Shown in pieces: positions 1 to 6,898 of a stretch of DNA of 8,626 nucleotides; the stretch's first letter is position 1, and each line of letters opens with the position of its first letter. Location: assembly GCA_030646595.1 (NCBI GenBank), contig JAUSKS010000203.1:1-8626 (forward strand), written 5' to 3'. The stretch comes from Gallionellaceae bacterium (lineage in GTDB: Bacteria > Pseudomonadota > Gammaproteobacteria > Burkholderiales > Gallionellaceae). Both the position numbers and the translations under genes were made by a program. Below the pieces are notes generated by a model. The model worked only from the letters and a program-made list of their open reading frames with translations, was not told where the DNA came from and ran no database searches.

Positions 1-464
1 CAGGAAAGGTCCTGCTCATCCTGCTGCGCAGAAGCCACACTGTAGGTAAGGATGGGGCGGCCTGAAGTGTTGACCTTGGAAATAATCGGGTCTTTGATAT
101 CACCCGGCAAATCACCGCGCACACGGCTGATCGCATCACGCACATCATTAACCGCTTCACTATTGTCTTTTTCCAGATCAAACTCTATGGTGACGATGGC
201 CAGTCCGTCACTGATATTGGAATGGATATGTTTTACCTGACCCAGACCGGCCATCGAATTTTCGATTTTGCGCGCCACCTCGGTTTCCATCTGGACCGAA
301 GAAGCGCCTTCCAGCCGCGTGGTAACAGTTACGATAGGTAATTCAATGTCGGGGAAATCTTGTACACCGGACGAGCGAAAATCCATGAGGCCGACCAGGC
401 ACAACATGAGGAACAACAAAATACAAGGAATGGGATTCTTAATGGCCCATGCGGAAATATTCAT
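1..464 (-). CDS. RND-family efflux transporter, N-terminal part (gene runs off the left edge)
   Basis: This is the first 154 codons of a proton-driven RND (HAE1/AcrB-like) inner-membrane pump; the rest lies outside the window. The protein begins MNISAWAIKNPIP and has a first membrane helix at about residues 11-27. A periplasmic porter segment follows, starting near DFPDIELPIVTV and continuing through EGASSVQMETEVARKIE and DGLAIVTIEFDLEKD, the usual PN1 layout of RND pumps. The ATG at 464-462 overlaps the TGA of the upstream adaptor gene (ATGA), so the two are almost certainly translationally coupled in one operon. RND pumps work as trimers with a periplasmic adaptor and an outer-membrane channel. 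No channel gene is visible here. The substrate cannot be told from this fragment; drugs, solvents or metabolites are possible, and the sequence does not suggest a heavy-metal (CusA-type) pump. Confidence 0.93.
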   Translation of the reverse strand, partial: MNISAWAIKNPIPCILLFLMLCLVGLMDFRSSGVQDFPDIELPIVTVTTRLEGASSVQMETEVARKIENSMAGLGQVKHIHSNISDGLAIVTIEFDLEKDNSEAVNDVRDAISRVRGDLPGDIKDPIISKVNTSGRPILTYSVASAQQDEQDLS

Positions 465-1576
465 TTTGCTTTGCTGGAAGCGACCGCTTCACCTACTACG
501 CGCACCAAATCACCATCACTTAAAAATCCGGCGCCTGAGGCCACGACTGCGGCATTAGCCTGAATGCCATTTAAAATCTCGATGCGGTCTTGCAGACGTC
601 GCCCTACTGTTACTTTGATTTGTTTAACGCGCTGATCCGGGCCCACCTGATACACATAATTAAAACCATCGCGCACCACCACTGCCCCTTGCTCCAAGGT
701 CAGCGCGGGCGCGTGGCCTAAATCAAAATCGCCTTGTGCATACATGCCGGCCTTGAGCGTTTTGGCAGCGGCCAATTCGACATATACGCTGCCATTGCGG
801 GACTGCATATCCACCACCGGCGAAATTCTGCGTACCACGCCGATGACGACCTCCCCTTGTGCGGAACTGAGCGTGGCTTTCTGACCGATCTTGATTTTTT
901 GCAACTGACTGGCTGGCAATTCTGCCCGCCATTCCAATTTACCGCGCCGGATTAAACGGAATAATTCATTGCCCGGCTGCATCACGGCACCCACGGTAGC
1001 TGTGCGCGATGAAATTAATCCATCATCAGGTGCCACCACACGGGTGTAGCCCAACTTTAATTTTTGCGCCTGCAACCGCGCTTCTGCTGTTTGCAACTCC
1101 GCCCGCGCTACTTGCGCGGCAGTCAAATTCTGGATGACAGCATGTTCACTCATCATGCCGCTCGCCTGGAGTTTCTTGGCACTTGCTTCCTTCACTTCCG
1201 CTTCGGCCAGACGAGCACGCGCTTCATCCACTGCCGCGCGATACTGCTCCAAATCATTCAACACCATCTCATCCGAAAAACGCGCCAGCAGTTGCCCCTT
1301 TTTGACTGCATCACCCACGTTGGCCGACACTTCAGCCAGCCGCAACCCCGCCACTTCCGCGCCTATGATCGCTTCTTGCCAGGCTTGCACATTTCCGGTA
1401 GCAGTCAATATTTGCGGCCAGTTGCGCAAATCTGGCGAAACGATGGTGACAGTCAAAGCAGAGTTGGTGGGCGCAGCTTCCTGCAGTTTGCTGGATTTGT
1501 TTTTGGACAGGATGACTCCTGCCACGATTAACATTCCGACAACCAAACCCAATATAATAATTCGTGTGCGATTCAA
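461..1576 (-). CDS. RND efflux periplasmic adaptor (membrane fusion protein)
   Basis: A 371-aa membrane fusion protein that links the RND pump encoded just downstream to an outer-membrane channel. Residues 6-24 form a hydrophobic N-terminal anchor with no lipobox Cys. Residues about 66-100 (GAEVAGLRLAEV, VGDAVKKGQLLARF) form the first lipoyl-like half. Residues about 104-175 are Ala/Glu/Arg/Lys-rich and fit the alpha-helical hairpin. Residues 178-210 (TRVVAPDDGLISSRT, VGAVMQPGNELFRLI) are the second lipoyl half. The beta-barrel and membrane-proximal domains follow to the C-terminus. The start is a TTG at 1576-1574: an in-frame TAG lies just upstream, AGGGGA sits four bases before it, and the next ATG (codon 15) would cut away half of the membrane anchor. 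The stop overlaps the pump ATG by four bases. Confidence 0.93.
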   Translation of the reverse strand: MNRTRIIILGLVVGMLIVAGVILSKNKSSKLQEAAPTNSALTVTIVSPDLRNWPQILTATGNVQAWQEAIIGAEVAGLRLAEVSANVGDAVKKGQLLARFSDEMVLNDLEQYRAAVDEARARLAEAEVKEASAKKLQASGMMSEHAVIQNLTAAQVARAELQTAEARLQAQKLKLGYTRVVAPDDGLISSRTATVGAVMQPGNELFRLIRRGKLEWRAELPASQLQKIKIGQKATLSSAQGEVVIGVVRRISPVVDMQSRNGSVYVELAAAKTLKAGMYAQGDFDLGHAPALTLEQGAVVVRDGFNYVYQVGPDQRVKQIKVTVGRRLQDRIEILNGIQANAAVVASGAGFLSDGDLVRVVGEAVASSKAK

Positions 1577-1605
1577 GGTATCCCCTGTCTATGCAAGCCG
1601 TTCGA

Positions 1606-1611
1606 ATTGTA
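1606..1611 (-). promoter_or_regulatory. Candidate -10 of the RND operon promoter
   Basis: On the minus strand this reads TACAAT, about 30 bases before the TTG start of the adaptor gene. A -35 at 17-bp spacing would fall at 1629-1634 (AGATTT), a poor match that lies inside the left arm of the inverted repeat. It is therefore a weak candidate, chosen from the -10 match and its position. Confidence 0.3.
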
Positions 1612-1613
1612 GA

Positions 1614-1763
1614 TATACATAGCGACATAAATCTACTGCGCGAATTTAAGGCGGGTCGGTGCGGTGCTCGGAATCCTCATGTACTAACATGTACACTCCG
1701 GTTCCTGCGCTCCGTCCCGATCCACCTTAAATCCGCTCGCTACGACTTCTGTCGCTATGTATA
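1614..1763. repeat. 150-bp imperfect inverted repeat in the divergent intergenic region
   Basis: The outer 14 bases at 1614-1627 (TATACATAGCGACA) are the exact reverse complement of 1750-1763. Inward, the arms stay related with scattered mismatches and a small offset: ATTTAAGG against CCTTAAAT, then GGAA at 1670-1673 against TTCC at 1702-1705, ending in a CATGTAC-rich centre near 1678-1694. It holds no convincing ORF. The layout (clean outer ends, long imperfect stem, intergenic site) fits a dispersed palindromic repeat or miniature element, and I have an unverified impression of similar repeats in betaproteobacterial genomes. It fills most of the space between the RND operon and moxR, so it may supply parts of both promoters or act as a bidirectional terminator-like structure. 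Confidence 0.75.
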
Positions 1764-1783
1764 GTAGCAAAAGTCAGGTAAGG

Positions 1784-1789
1784 TAGAAT
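1784..1789 (+). promoter_or_regulatory. Candidate -10 of the moxR cluster promoter
   Basis: TAGAAT lies 28 bases before the moxR ATG. At 17-bp spacing the -35 position (1761-1766, ATAGTA) matches poorly and overlaps the outer end of the inverted repeat. Taken as a weak promoter guess, supported mainly by position. Confidence 0.3.
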
Positions 1790-1817
1790 ATGTATCATTG
1801 CAAATTTAGCCCCGCAT

Positions 1818-2732
1818 ATGAGCACCGCACTCCATAATGTTATCCACCAGGCTGAGCAGATCATCCTCGGCAAATCGCACCAAATCAGGCTGGCGCTGGC
1901 CTGCTTGCTGGCACGCGGCCATTTGCTGATTGAAGATATTCCCGGCGTAGGCAAAACTACACTGGCGCATGTGCTGGCACGTTCGCTTGGTTTGCAATTT
2001 CAGCGTATTCAATTTACCAGCGACATGCTGCCTGCTGACATACTGGGCGTATCGGTTTTTCAGCGCGGCAGCAATGATTTCAAATTTCATCCGGGGCCAA
2101 TTTTTGCGCAGATGATTTTGGCCGATGAAGTTAATCGTGCCACCCCTAAAACTCAAAGCGCCTTGCTGGAAGCAATGGAAGAACAGCAGGTCACGATAGA
2201 AGGTATTACGCGTTCATTGCCGACACCTTTCTTTGTCATCGCTACCCAGAATCCTGTGCATCAAGTTGGCACGTTCCCGTTGCCGGAATCACAGCTGGAT
2301 CGCTTTCTGCTCTGTATACAGCTAGGTTACCCCGATGCCCAGGCAGAACGCAATCTGCTGGCTGGCGTAGAACGGCGCGAAATGGTGACCAAGCTCATGC
2401 CACAGATGGAAGCGGCGGAGCTGCTGAGTTTGCAACAGCAGACAAGAGAGGTGTTTGTGTCACCAGCGCTGCTGGATTATGTGCAGGCTATTCTGCGCTA
2501 TACTCGTGAATCGGCGCATTATGTCTATGGACTCAGCCCGCGCGCTGGCTTGTCGCTGCTTGCGGCGGCGCGTGCCTGGGCCTTGCTGGATGGACGTAAG
2601 GCAGTTATGCCGGAAGATATACAAGCGGTATTGCCGGGTGTCGCCAACCACCGTTTGCAAACCGTGCATGAGGGACAGACCGCAGTAGACAAGCTGGCAA
2701 AAGAGTTAATTGCAGCAGTAGCCATCCCCTAA
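1818..2732 (+). CDS. MoxR-family AAA+ ATPase
   Basis: A 304-aa cytoplasmic AAA+ ATPase of the MoxR group, whose members are thought to act as chaperones that remodel or activate partner proteins, often with DUF58/vWA proteins encoded nearby. All key motifs are present: Walker A in IPGVGKTT (residues 41-48, Lys46), Walker B in ILADEVNR (100-107, Asp103-Glu104), sensor 1 ATQNP (142-146), the arginine-finger region LDRF (160-163, Arg162), and sensor 2 in GLSPRAG (238-244). The length is normal for the family and there is no signal peptide or membrane segment. The ATG at 1818 has no clear Shine-Dalgarno sequence; upstream in frame there is no ATG before a stop at 1779-1781, so this start is preferred despite the weak initiation context. 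It heads the moxR / sel1 / DUF58 / transglutaminase cluster, and its likely client is the DUF58 or transglutaminase membrane protein (inference from gene order). Confidence 0.95.
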   Translation: MSTALHNVIHQAEQIILGKSHQIRLALACLLARGHLLIEDIPGVGKTTLAHVLARSLGLQFQRIQFTSDMLPADILGVSVFQRGSNDFKFHPGPIFAQMILADEVNRATPKTQSALLEAMEEQQVTIEGITRSLPTPFFVIATQNPVHQVGTFPLPESQLDRFLLCIQLGYPDAQAERNLLAGVERREMVTKLMPQMEAAELLSLQQQTREVFVSPALLDYVQAILRYTRESAHYVYGLSPRAGLSLLAAARAWALLDGRKAVMPEDIQAVLPGVANHRLQTVHEGQTAVDKLAKELIAAVAIP

Positions 2733-2744
2733 ACGGGATTACTT

Positions 2745-2774
2745 TATAATAAAACGATCAACTATCAACGGGAG
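2745..2774 (+). promoter_or_regulatory. Candidate -10 (TATAAT) and ribosome binding site before the sel1 gene
   Basis: A perfect TATAAT at 2745-2750 is followed about 30 bases later by the sel1 start codon, with GGAG at 2771-2774 five bases before the ATG. No good -35 exists at 16-18 bp spacing. The 47-bp gap after moxR is thus compatible with an internal promoter, so the lipoprotein and downstream genes could be expressed apart from moxR; the ribosome site itself is convincing. Confidence 0.4.
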
Positions 2775-2779
2775 TTCAC

Positions 2780-3562
2780 ATGACAACATTAAATAGCCGG
2801 ATATTTTCCATCAGCAAGCTACTGTTTGTGATGACCATGGTCAGCGCGCTGAGTGCTTGTGGAAAAAGCAAACCAACTCTGGAAGAGGTGCAGAAATTGG
2901 CCGCTGCCGGTGATGTCAGTGCCCAGTATGATCTGGGCACCCGTTACCAGGATAGTGTTGGTGTTCCCAAGGATATGGTCAAAGCCGCAGAATGGATCGA
3001 AAAAGCTGCCGCACAAGGCCATCTACAGGCGCAAAAAGATATAGGCTGGATCTACGCCAAGGGTGATGGCATTCCTGCCAACCCCACCAAAGCTATGGAG
3101 TGGTACCAAAAAGCAGCTGCACAGGGAGATGCCTGGGCAGAATATAGAGTCGGAGAAATGTATAACAAAGGCTTGGGTATCAATAAAGATATTGACCAGG
3201 CCCGCATATGGCTGGAAAAGGCAGCGATAAAGGGTCGGGCCGATGCCCAGTATGCTGTTGGCATGATTTATTTAATGGACGAAGATTTTTATGAAGCCAG
3301 GGAGTATCTGGAAAAAGCTGCCGCGCAAAGTCACCCTGATGCCCAGTATCACCTGGCCAGCATGTTTGCCAGTGGTAAGGGGCTGAAAAAAAATCCTAAC
3401 TATCCTCTGATGGCCTATGCCTGGGCACAAGTGGCTGCCAAACAAGGATACAAAGGCGCAGATAAACTGCGCGACTCAATACACTTGAGTCCGCCACAAC
3501 GTGCTGAAGCAGAGCAATGGGCCAGCAACTGGAAACATGGGCAGCTATTGCCTGCACCGTAA
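2780..3562 (+). CDS. Sel1-repeat (TPR-like) lipoprotein
   Basis: A 260-aa predicted lipoprotein. The N-terminus is a short signal (SKLLFVMTMVSALSAC) with lipobox LSAC at residues 24-27, so Cys27 would be lipidated. The following Gly-Lys-Ser does not place Asp at +2, so outer-membrane sorting by Lol is the default expectation. The mature part is built of about five Sel1-like repeats at roughly 46-80, 82-116, 118-152, 154-184 and 187-223, each with the AQY-LG-Y / A--W-EKAAAQG pattern; the fourth is shortened. Sel1 repeats form alpha-solenoids for protein-protein contact. A good GGAG ribosome site precedes the ATG. The gene sits between moxR and DUF58, which in this type of cluster are commonly adjacent, so it may be an accessory scaffold for the transglutaminase or the envelope, or a late insertion. 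No enzymatic function is apparent. Confidence 0.9.
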   Translation: MTTLNSRIFSISKLLFVMTMVSALSACGKSKPTLEEVQKLAAAGDVSAQYDLGTRYQDSVGVPKDMVKAAEWIEKAAAQGHLQAQKDIGWIYAKGDGIPANPTKAMEWYQKAAAQGDAWAEYRVGEMYNKGLGINKDIDQARIWLEKAAIKGRADAQYAVGMIYLMDEDFYEAREYLEKAAAQSHPDAQYHLASMFASGKGLKKNPNYPLMAYAWAQVAAKQGYKGADKLRDSIHLSPPQRAEAEQWASNWKHGQLLPAP

Positions 3563-3580
3563 GTTTGGGCATCATGCCAA

Positions 3581-4519
3581 GTGCTGAACGTACTGAGACA
3601 AAAATTCCGCACTTGGTTATTCCGCCCACATATTGCCAGCGGAACGGTTACCCTTAACCAGCGCCGTATTTTCATACTGCCCACCCGCCAGGGTTTGTTC
3701 TTCGCATTCGTGCTGCTACTGATGCTGATAGGCGACATTAATTACAACCTCAGCCTGGGCTACGCGCTTACCTTTTTACTGAGCACGCTGGCCATATTGA
3801 CCATGTTGCATGCCTTCCGCAATATGGTGCAACTGGAAATACGGGCCGGACATCCCGCGCCAGTATTTGCCGGTGAGTTTGCCCATTTTGTTTTTCATTT
3901 CCATAACTCCGCTAAATTGCCGCGCTATCACTTGGTGTTGCAGCATAGCAATAAGCACAGTGTGTTATTTGATCTTGCGGCCCGGCAAAGTACGGAAATA
4001 AAACTGCCCCTGCCTGCTGTTCAGCGTGGCTGGCTGAGTAGCGGCAGATTAACGCTGTATACCGAATTCCCGCTCGGTCTGTTCCATGCCTGGTCGTATT
4101 TACAATTCGATACCCGCTGCCTGGTTTACCCGCAACCTGCTGCCCCATTGCCATTACCCCTCCGTGCAGCGCAAGATGGGACGGGTACGCTCAACACAGC
4201 AGGCGATGAAGATTTTTCCGGACTGCGCAGCTATGTAGCAGGCGATGCCCTGCCCCGTATTGCATGGAAAGCGCTGGCACGGGAACAAGGTTTACAGGTT
4301 AAACAATTCAGCACGCCGCAGGGGCGGCAGTTATGGCTGGACTGGGCCTCGCTTGCACATTTGGCTTATGAAAGCCGCTTGCAAGTATTAGCACGTTGGG
4401 TGCTGGACGCCGAGGCGCAAGGTTTGCAATACGGATTACGCTTACCGGGAATCGAGTTGCCGCCCAATCAGGGTACGCATCATCGTAATGAATGTTTACG
4501 TGCGCTGGCTTTATCCTAG
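3581..4519 (+). CDS. DUF58 membrane protein, C-terminus altered by the adjacent insertion
   Basis: A 312-aa DUF58-family protein, the usual partner of MoxR ATPases. Two membrane helices lie at about residues 36-51 and 58-77, and the rest should be cytoplasmic. The family signature is at about 208-243: GDEDFSGLRSYVAGDALPRIAWKA and then LAREQGLQVKQF, given here in two parts. The start is a GTG at 3581, 18 bases after the sel1 stop and in the same frame; no Shine-Dalgarno sequence is visible, so translation may depend on the upstream gene. The last codon and the TAG stop lie at the left end of a MITE-like element (4515-4905). Without the element the frame would read on as about ...LALYD and stop at TGA 4916-4918, overlapping the transglutaminase start. 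The loss is only a few residues and the conserved core is intact, so function is probably kept. Confidence 0.9.
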   Translation: MLNVLRQKFRTWLFRPHIASGTVTLNQRRIFILPTRQGLFFAFVLLLMLIGDINYNLSLGYALTFLLSTLAILTMLHAFRNMVQLEIRAGHPAPVFAGEFAHFVFHFHNSAKLPRYHLVLQHSNKHSVLFDLAARQSTEIKLPLPAVQRGWLSSGRLTLYTEFPLGLFHAWSYLQFDTRCLVYPQPAAPLPLPLRAAQDGTGTLNTAGDEDFSGLRSYVAGDALPRIAWKALAREQGLQVKQFSTPQGRQLWLDWASLAHLAYESRLQVLARWVLDAEAQGLQYGLRLPGIELPPNQGTHHRNECLRALALS

Positions 4520-4558
4520 AAACCGCAGTTGACCGCTTGCAATCTTAAGGAGAAGCCG

Positions 4559-4918
4559 ATGGTTATTGACGTTAGCGAGTACAACAATGATCACCATATA
4601 GGTGAGCGCGCTACGCACTCGATTGCACGTTTTTCGAATCACTCGGCGTTGTTGCTCCTCCTTGCATGGAATAGCCATGCCGCGTCAGCCCTCTCCCTAA
4701 CCCTCTCCCCAAGGGAGAGGGGACGATCACTCTCTCTCCCTTGGGGAGAGAGTTGGAGAGAGGGTTGGTGCCTAGCCGAGCAATCCAAAAAACGCACCCT
4801 TGCAGGGCGCGTATCCGCTACTAGCGGATACCGTTACGCAGGCGCGCAGCCATGCTGCACGAAACCCCTACTCCACCTCGAATGCGTTCAACTGCGGTTT
4901 CTAGGATTATATGACTGA
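4559..4918 (+). CDS. Doubtful ORF running through the MITE-like element into the original DUF58 stop
   Basis: An ATG at 4559 is preceded by AAGGAG (4547-4552) with a six-base spacer, the strongest ribosome site in the window. The 119-residue reading frame (MVIDVSEYNNDHHIGERATH...) stays open through the whole element and ends at TGA 4916-4918, overlapping the transglutaminase ATG by eight bases (ATGACTGA). The product resembles no family I know, and its middle (ALSLTLSPRERG) is the usual translation of the CCCTCTCC palindromic repeat, so it is unlikely to be a selected protein. Its possible value is positional: ribosomes that start here would end on the transglutaminase start and could couple its translation. 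It is in the same frame as DUF58, separated from it only by the single TAG stop at 4517-4519. Confidence 0.3.
   Translation: MVIDVSEYNNDHHIGERATHSIARFSNHSALLLLLAWNSHAASALSLTLSPRERGRSLSLPWGESWREGWCLAEQSKKRTLAGRVSATSGYRYAGAQPCCTKPLLHLECVQLRFLGLYD
4689..4764. repeat. Inverted pair of CCCTCTCC-type 34-bp palindromic repeats
   Basis: Positions 4689-4722 and 4731-4764 are imperfect reverse complements of each other (about 34 bases each, eight between). Each copy also contains its own short dyad of the type CTCTCCCC AAGGGAGAG. This CT-rich palindrome is a widespread dispersed repeat type in proteobacteria. Here it forms the core of the MITE-like element, so a repeat is nested within a repeat. As RNA it would fold into a strong GC-rich hairpin between DUF58 and the transglutaminase gene; there is no U-run, so it is not a standard terminator. 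Confidence 0.8.
4811..4831. repeat. Perfect 21-bp palindrome inside the MITE-like element
   Basis: GTATCCGCTA (4811-4820) and its exact reverse complement TAGCGGATAC (4822-4831) flank a single C. It is the most perfect dyad in the window. It could be a cruciform or stem in the element, or a protein-binding operator; nothing in the sequence decides between these. Confidence 0.7.
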
Positions 4919-6872
4919 AGCACATTCATCGCGCTCGCATAGCCCCGCTCCTGTTCTCATTTACGGCCTGCTCGCCTGTATCCTGCTGGTTAGCGCCCCG
5001 CATGCCCTGCATCTTCCTGTATGGGTGAGCATGCTCGTGGTGTTAGTCTTGGGCTGGCGCGCCTGGCTAACATATCGCGGTGCAGCGCTGCCACCCTACT
5101 GGCTCTTGCTCACGCTGACACTAATCAGTATAGGCAGCTTATGGATCAGCTTTCATACCCTATTCGGACGCGAAGTTGGCGTTACCCTGCTCACCGTCTT
5201 GACTGCGCTCAAGATGCTGGAACTGCGAGCCACACGCGATGCAACAATCGTGATTTACCTGGTCTGTTTTATTATTCTCACCCAGTTTTTTTATTCACAA
5301 AGTATTGCGCTTGCGCTATTGATGCTAGCCACCTTAGTGCTGATTCTAAGCACCTGGCTGCATCTGCAAACCGCCCCGCTTAGTCTCCGTGCGCGTCTGC
5401 GCATCGCTGTTTTGTTGCTGGCGCAGGCCATTCCGCTGACGCTAATATTGTTTGTATTGTTTCCGCGCGTACAAGGCCCGCTGTGGGGCTTGCCGCAAGA
5501 TGCGTACGCCAGCAGCGGCCTGGGCAACACCATGTCGCCCGGCAGTATAAGCAAGCTTTCCCTGTCCGAAGCAGTTGCCTTTCGCGTCAGCTTTACCGGC
5601 CCCGCCCCGCTACATGAACAGATGTACTGGCGCGGACCCGTGTTATGGGATTTTGATGGGCGCACCTGGACTACAGGCAAAGCTTTACAGGCCAAGCGCG
5701 CGCAATTGGATCAGTTGAGCAATGCGACAAATTACACTGTCACGCTGGAGCCACACAATAAAAACTGGTTGTTTACGCTGGAGATGCCTACACAGCTTTC
5801 GATACCTGCCGCACTCAGCAGTGATTTTCAGGTATTGCAGCAACAACCCGTTACTGCGCGCTTGCGCTATGACGCACATTCACAGCTGAGTTACCGCGCC
5901 AATGTCGAAGAAGAAACGCAACAATTACGACGCGCTTTAGCGCTACCCGCCAGACTTAATCCACGTACCCAGCAACTCGCTGCCGAGTGGCGCGCCAAAC
6001 TGGGTAGCGATGATGCGGTACTACGTGCCGCACTTAATTATTTTACTCGCGAAAATTTTCAGTACACGCTGGAACCCCCGCCCTTGGGGGTGCATACGGT
6101 AGATGATTTTCTATTTGAAACACGCCAGGGATTTTGCGAACACTACGCTTCCAGTTTTGTTTTTCTGATGCGCGCAGCGGGCATACCAGCGCGCGTGGTC
6201 ACCGGCTATCAAGGTGCGGAATATAATGACCTGGGTAATTATTACATCGTGCGCCAATCAGATGCGCATGCCTGGGCTGAAATCTGGTTAACGGAACGCG
6301 GCTGGATACGTATAGACCCCACAGCGGCCATCTCTCCAGCACGGGTGCAAAGCGGCCTGGCTGCTGCCCTGCCGGATAGTCTGGCCTTGCCTTTTTTAGC
6401 GCGCACACAATCACCCTGGCTGCTCAAACTGCGCTTTAATCTGGATGCACTGACCAACCAATGGAACCAGTGGGTATTGGGCTACAACCCGGAACGGCAG
6501 TTTGCCTTCCTGACCCGGCTCGGTATGGAAGCAATTACCTGGCAAAAAATGGCGCTCAGCATGACAGCAATCAGCGCATCGCTGATCGGCTTGTTGGCGC
6601 TGCTGTTAATCCGCCGGGCAAGTAGCCGCCCCACAGATGCGGCCCAGCGCCTGTACCATAAATTTTGCCGCCAACTGGAAAAACAGGGCATCGTGCGTAA
6701 TCCTCATGAAGGCCCGCAGGACTTTGCCGCGCGGGTCGTACAAATCCTGCCCCATCTGGCGGCCACCATCATGGACATTACCGCAGATTACGTGGCACTA
6801 CGTTATGAACTCTCAGCGCAGGCAAACACACTGCAAGGGTTGCGGCGCAAGGTTAACGCATTCCGGATATAA
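4911..6872 (+). CDS. tgpA: TgpA-type membrane transglutaminase (DUF3488 - transglutaminase core - DUF4129)
   Basis: A 653-aa inner-membrane protein of the TgpA family. Residues 1-185 (DUF3488-like) contain about six or seven membrane helices, ending at FVLFPRVQGPLWGLP, the family hallmark just after the last helix. Residues about 190-545 should be periplasmic and hold a papain-like transglutaminase core with a complete triad: Cys409 in RQGFCEHYASSF, His453 in SDAHAWAEIW, Asp469 in GWIRIDPTAA. A final helix lies at about 549-567, and a cytoplasmic DUF4129-like tail follows (about 575-645). TgpA of Pseudomonas aeruginosa is reported as essential and of similar length; its substrate, perhaps peptidoglycan-linked, is not settled to my knowledge. 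The ATG at 4911 has AGGA at 4903-4906, created where the element's end meets the flank. The ancestral start probably overlapped the DUF58 stop. The MoxR and DUF58 genes upstream are its expected partners. Confidence 0.93.
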   Translation: MTEAHSSRSHSPAPVLIYGLLACILLVSAPHALHLPVWVSMLVVLVLGWRAWLTYRGAALPPYWLLLTLTLISIGSLWISFHTLFGREVGVTLLTVLTALKMLELRATRDATIVIYLVCFIILTQFFYSQSIALALLMLATLVLILSTWLHLQTAPLSLRARLRIAVLLLAQAIPLTLILFVLFPRVQGPLWGLPQDAYASSGLGNTMSPGSISKLSLSEAVAFRVSFTGPAPLHEQMYWRGPVLWDFDGRTWTTGKALQAKRAQLDQLSNATNYTVTLEPHNKNWLFTLEMPTQLSIPAALSSDFQVLQQQPVTARLRYDAHSQLSYRANVEEETQQLRRALALPARLNPRTQQLAAEWRAKLGSDDAVLRAALNYFTRENFQYTLEPPPLGVHTVDDFLFETRQGFCEHYASSFVFLMRAAGIPARVVTGYQGAEYNDLGNYYIVRQSDAHAWAEIWLTERGWIRIDPTAAISPARVQSGLAAALPDSLALPFLARTQSPWLLKLRFNLDALTNQWNQWVLGYNPERQFAFLTRLGMEAITWQKMALSMTAISASLIGLLALLLIRRASSRPTDAAQRLYHKFCRQLEKQGIVRNPHEGPQDFAARVVQILPHLAATIMDITADYVALRYELSAQANTLQGLRRKVNAFRI

Positions 6873-6898
6873 TCCACTGTTCCAGGAAAAATCTCATC

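Larger units (their letters stand above)
4515..4905. mobile_element. MITE-like element (391 bp) with 22-bp terminal inverted repeats
   Basis: The left end 4515-4532 reads CCTAGAAACCGCAGTTGA; the right end 4888-4905 is its exact reverse complement. After one mismatch, three more bases pair. The flanks are TTTAT on the left (4510-4514) and ATTAT on the right (4906-4910), a 5-bp target duplication with one difference, or TTAT with one extra base. Ends starting CCTAGA and 4-5 bp duplications recall the IS1380 family (ISEcp1 ends begin CCTAGATT), but this link is from memory. There is no transposase, so it would be non-autonomous. Inside are an imperfect stem joining about 4632-4651 to 4774-4793, an inverted pair of CCCTCTCC-type repeats, and a perfect palindrome at 4811-4831. 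It sits exactly between DUF58 and the transglutaminase gene. Confidence 0.78.

Noticed and set aside
734..1622. Several plus-strand open frames opposite the adaptor gene
   Set aside because: They are antisense shadows of a clearly conserved membrane fusion protein and have no recognisable domains.
4689..4764. CT-rich inverted repeats as a rho-independent terminator after DUF58
   Set aside because: The hairpin is strong but no run of T follows on either strand, and the downstream gene belongs to the same cluster.
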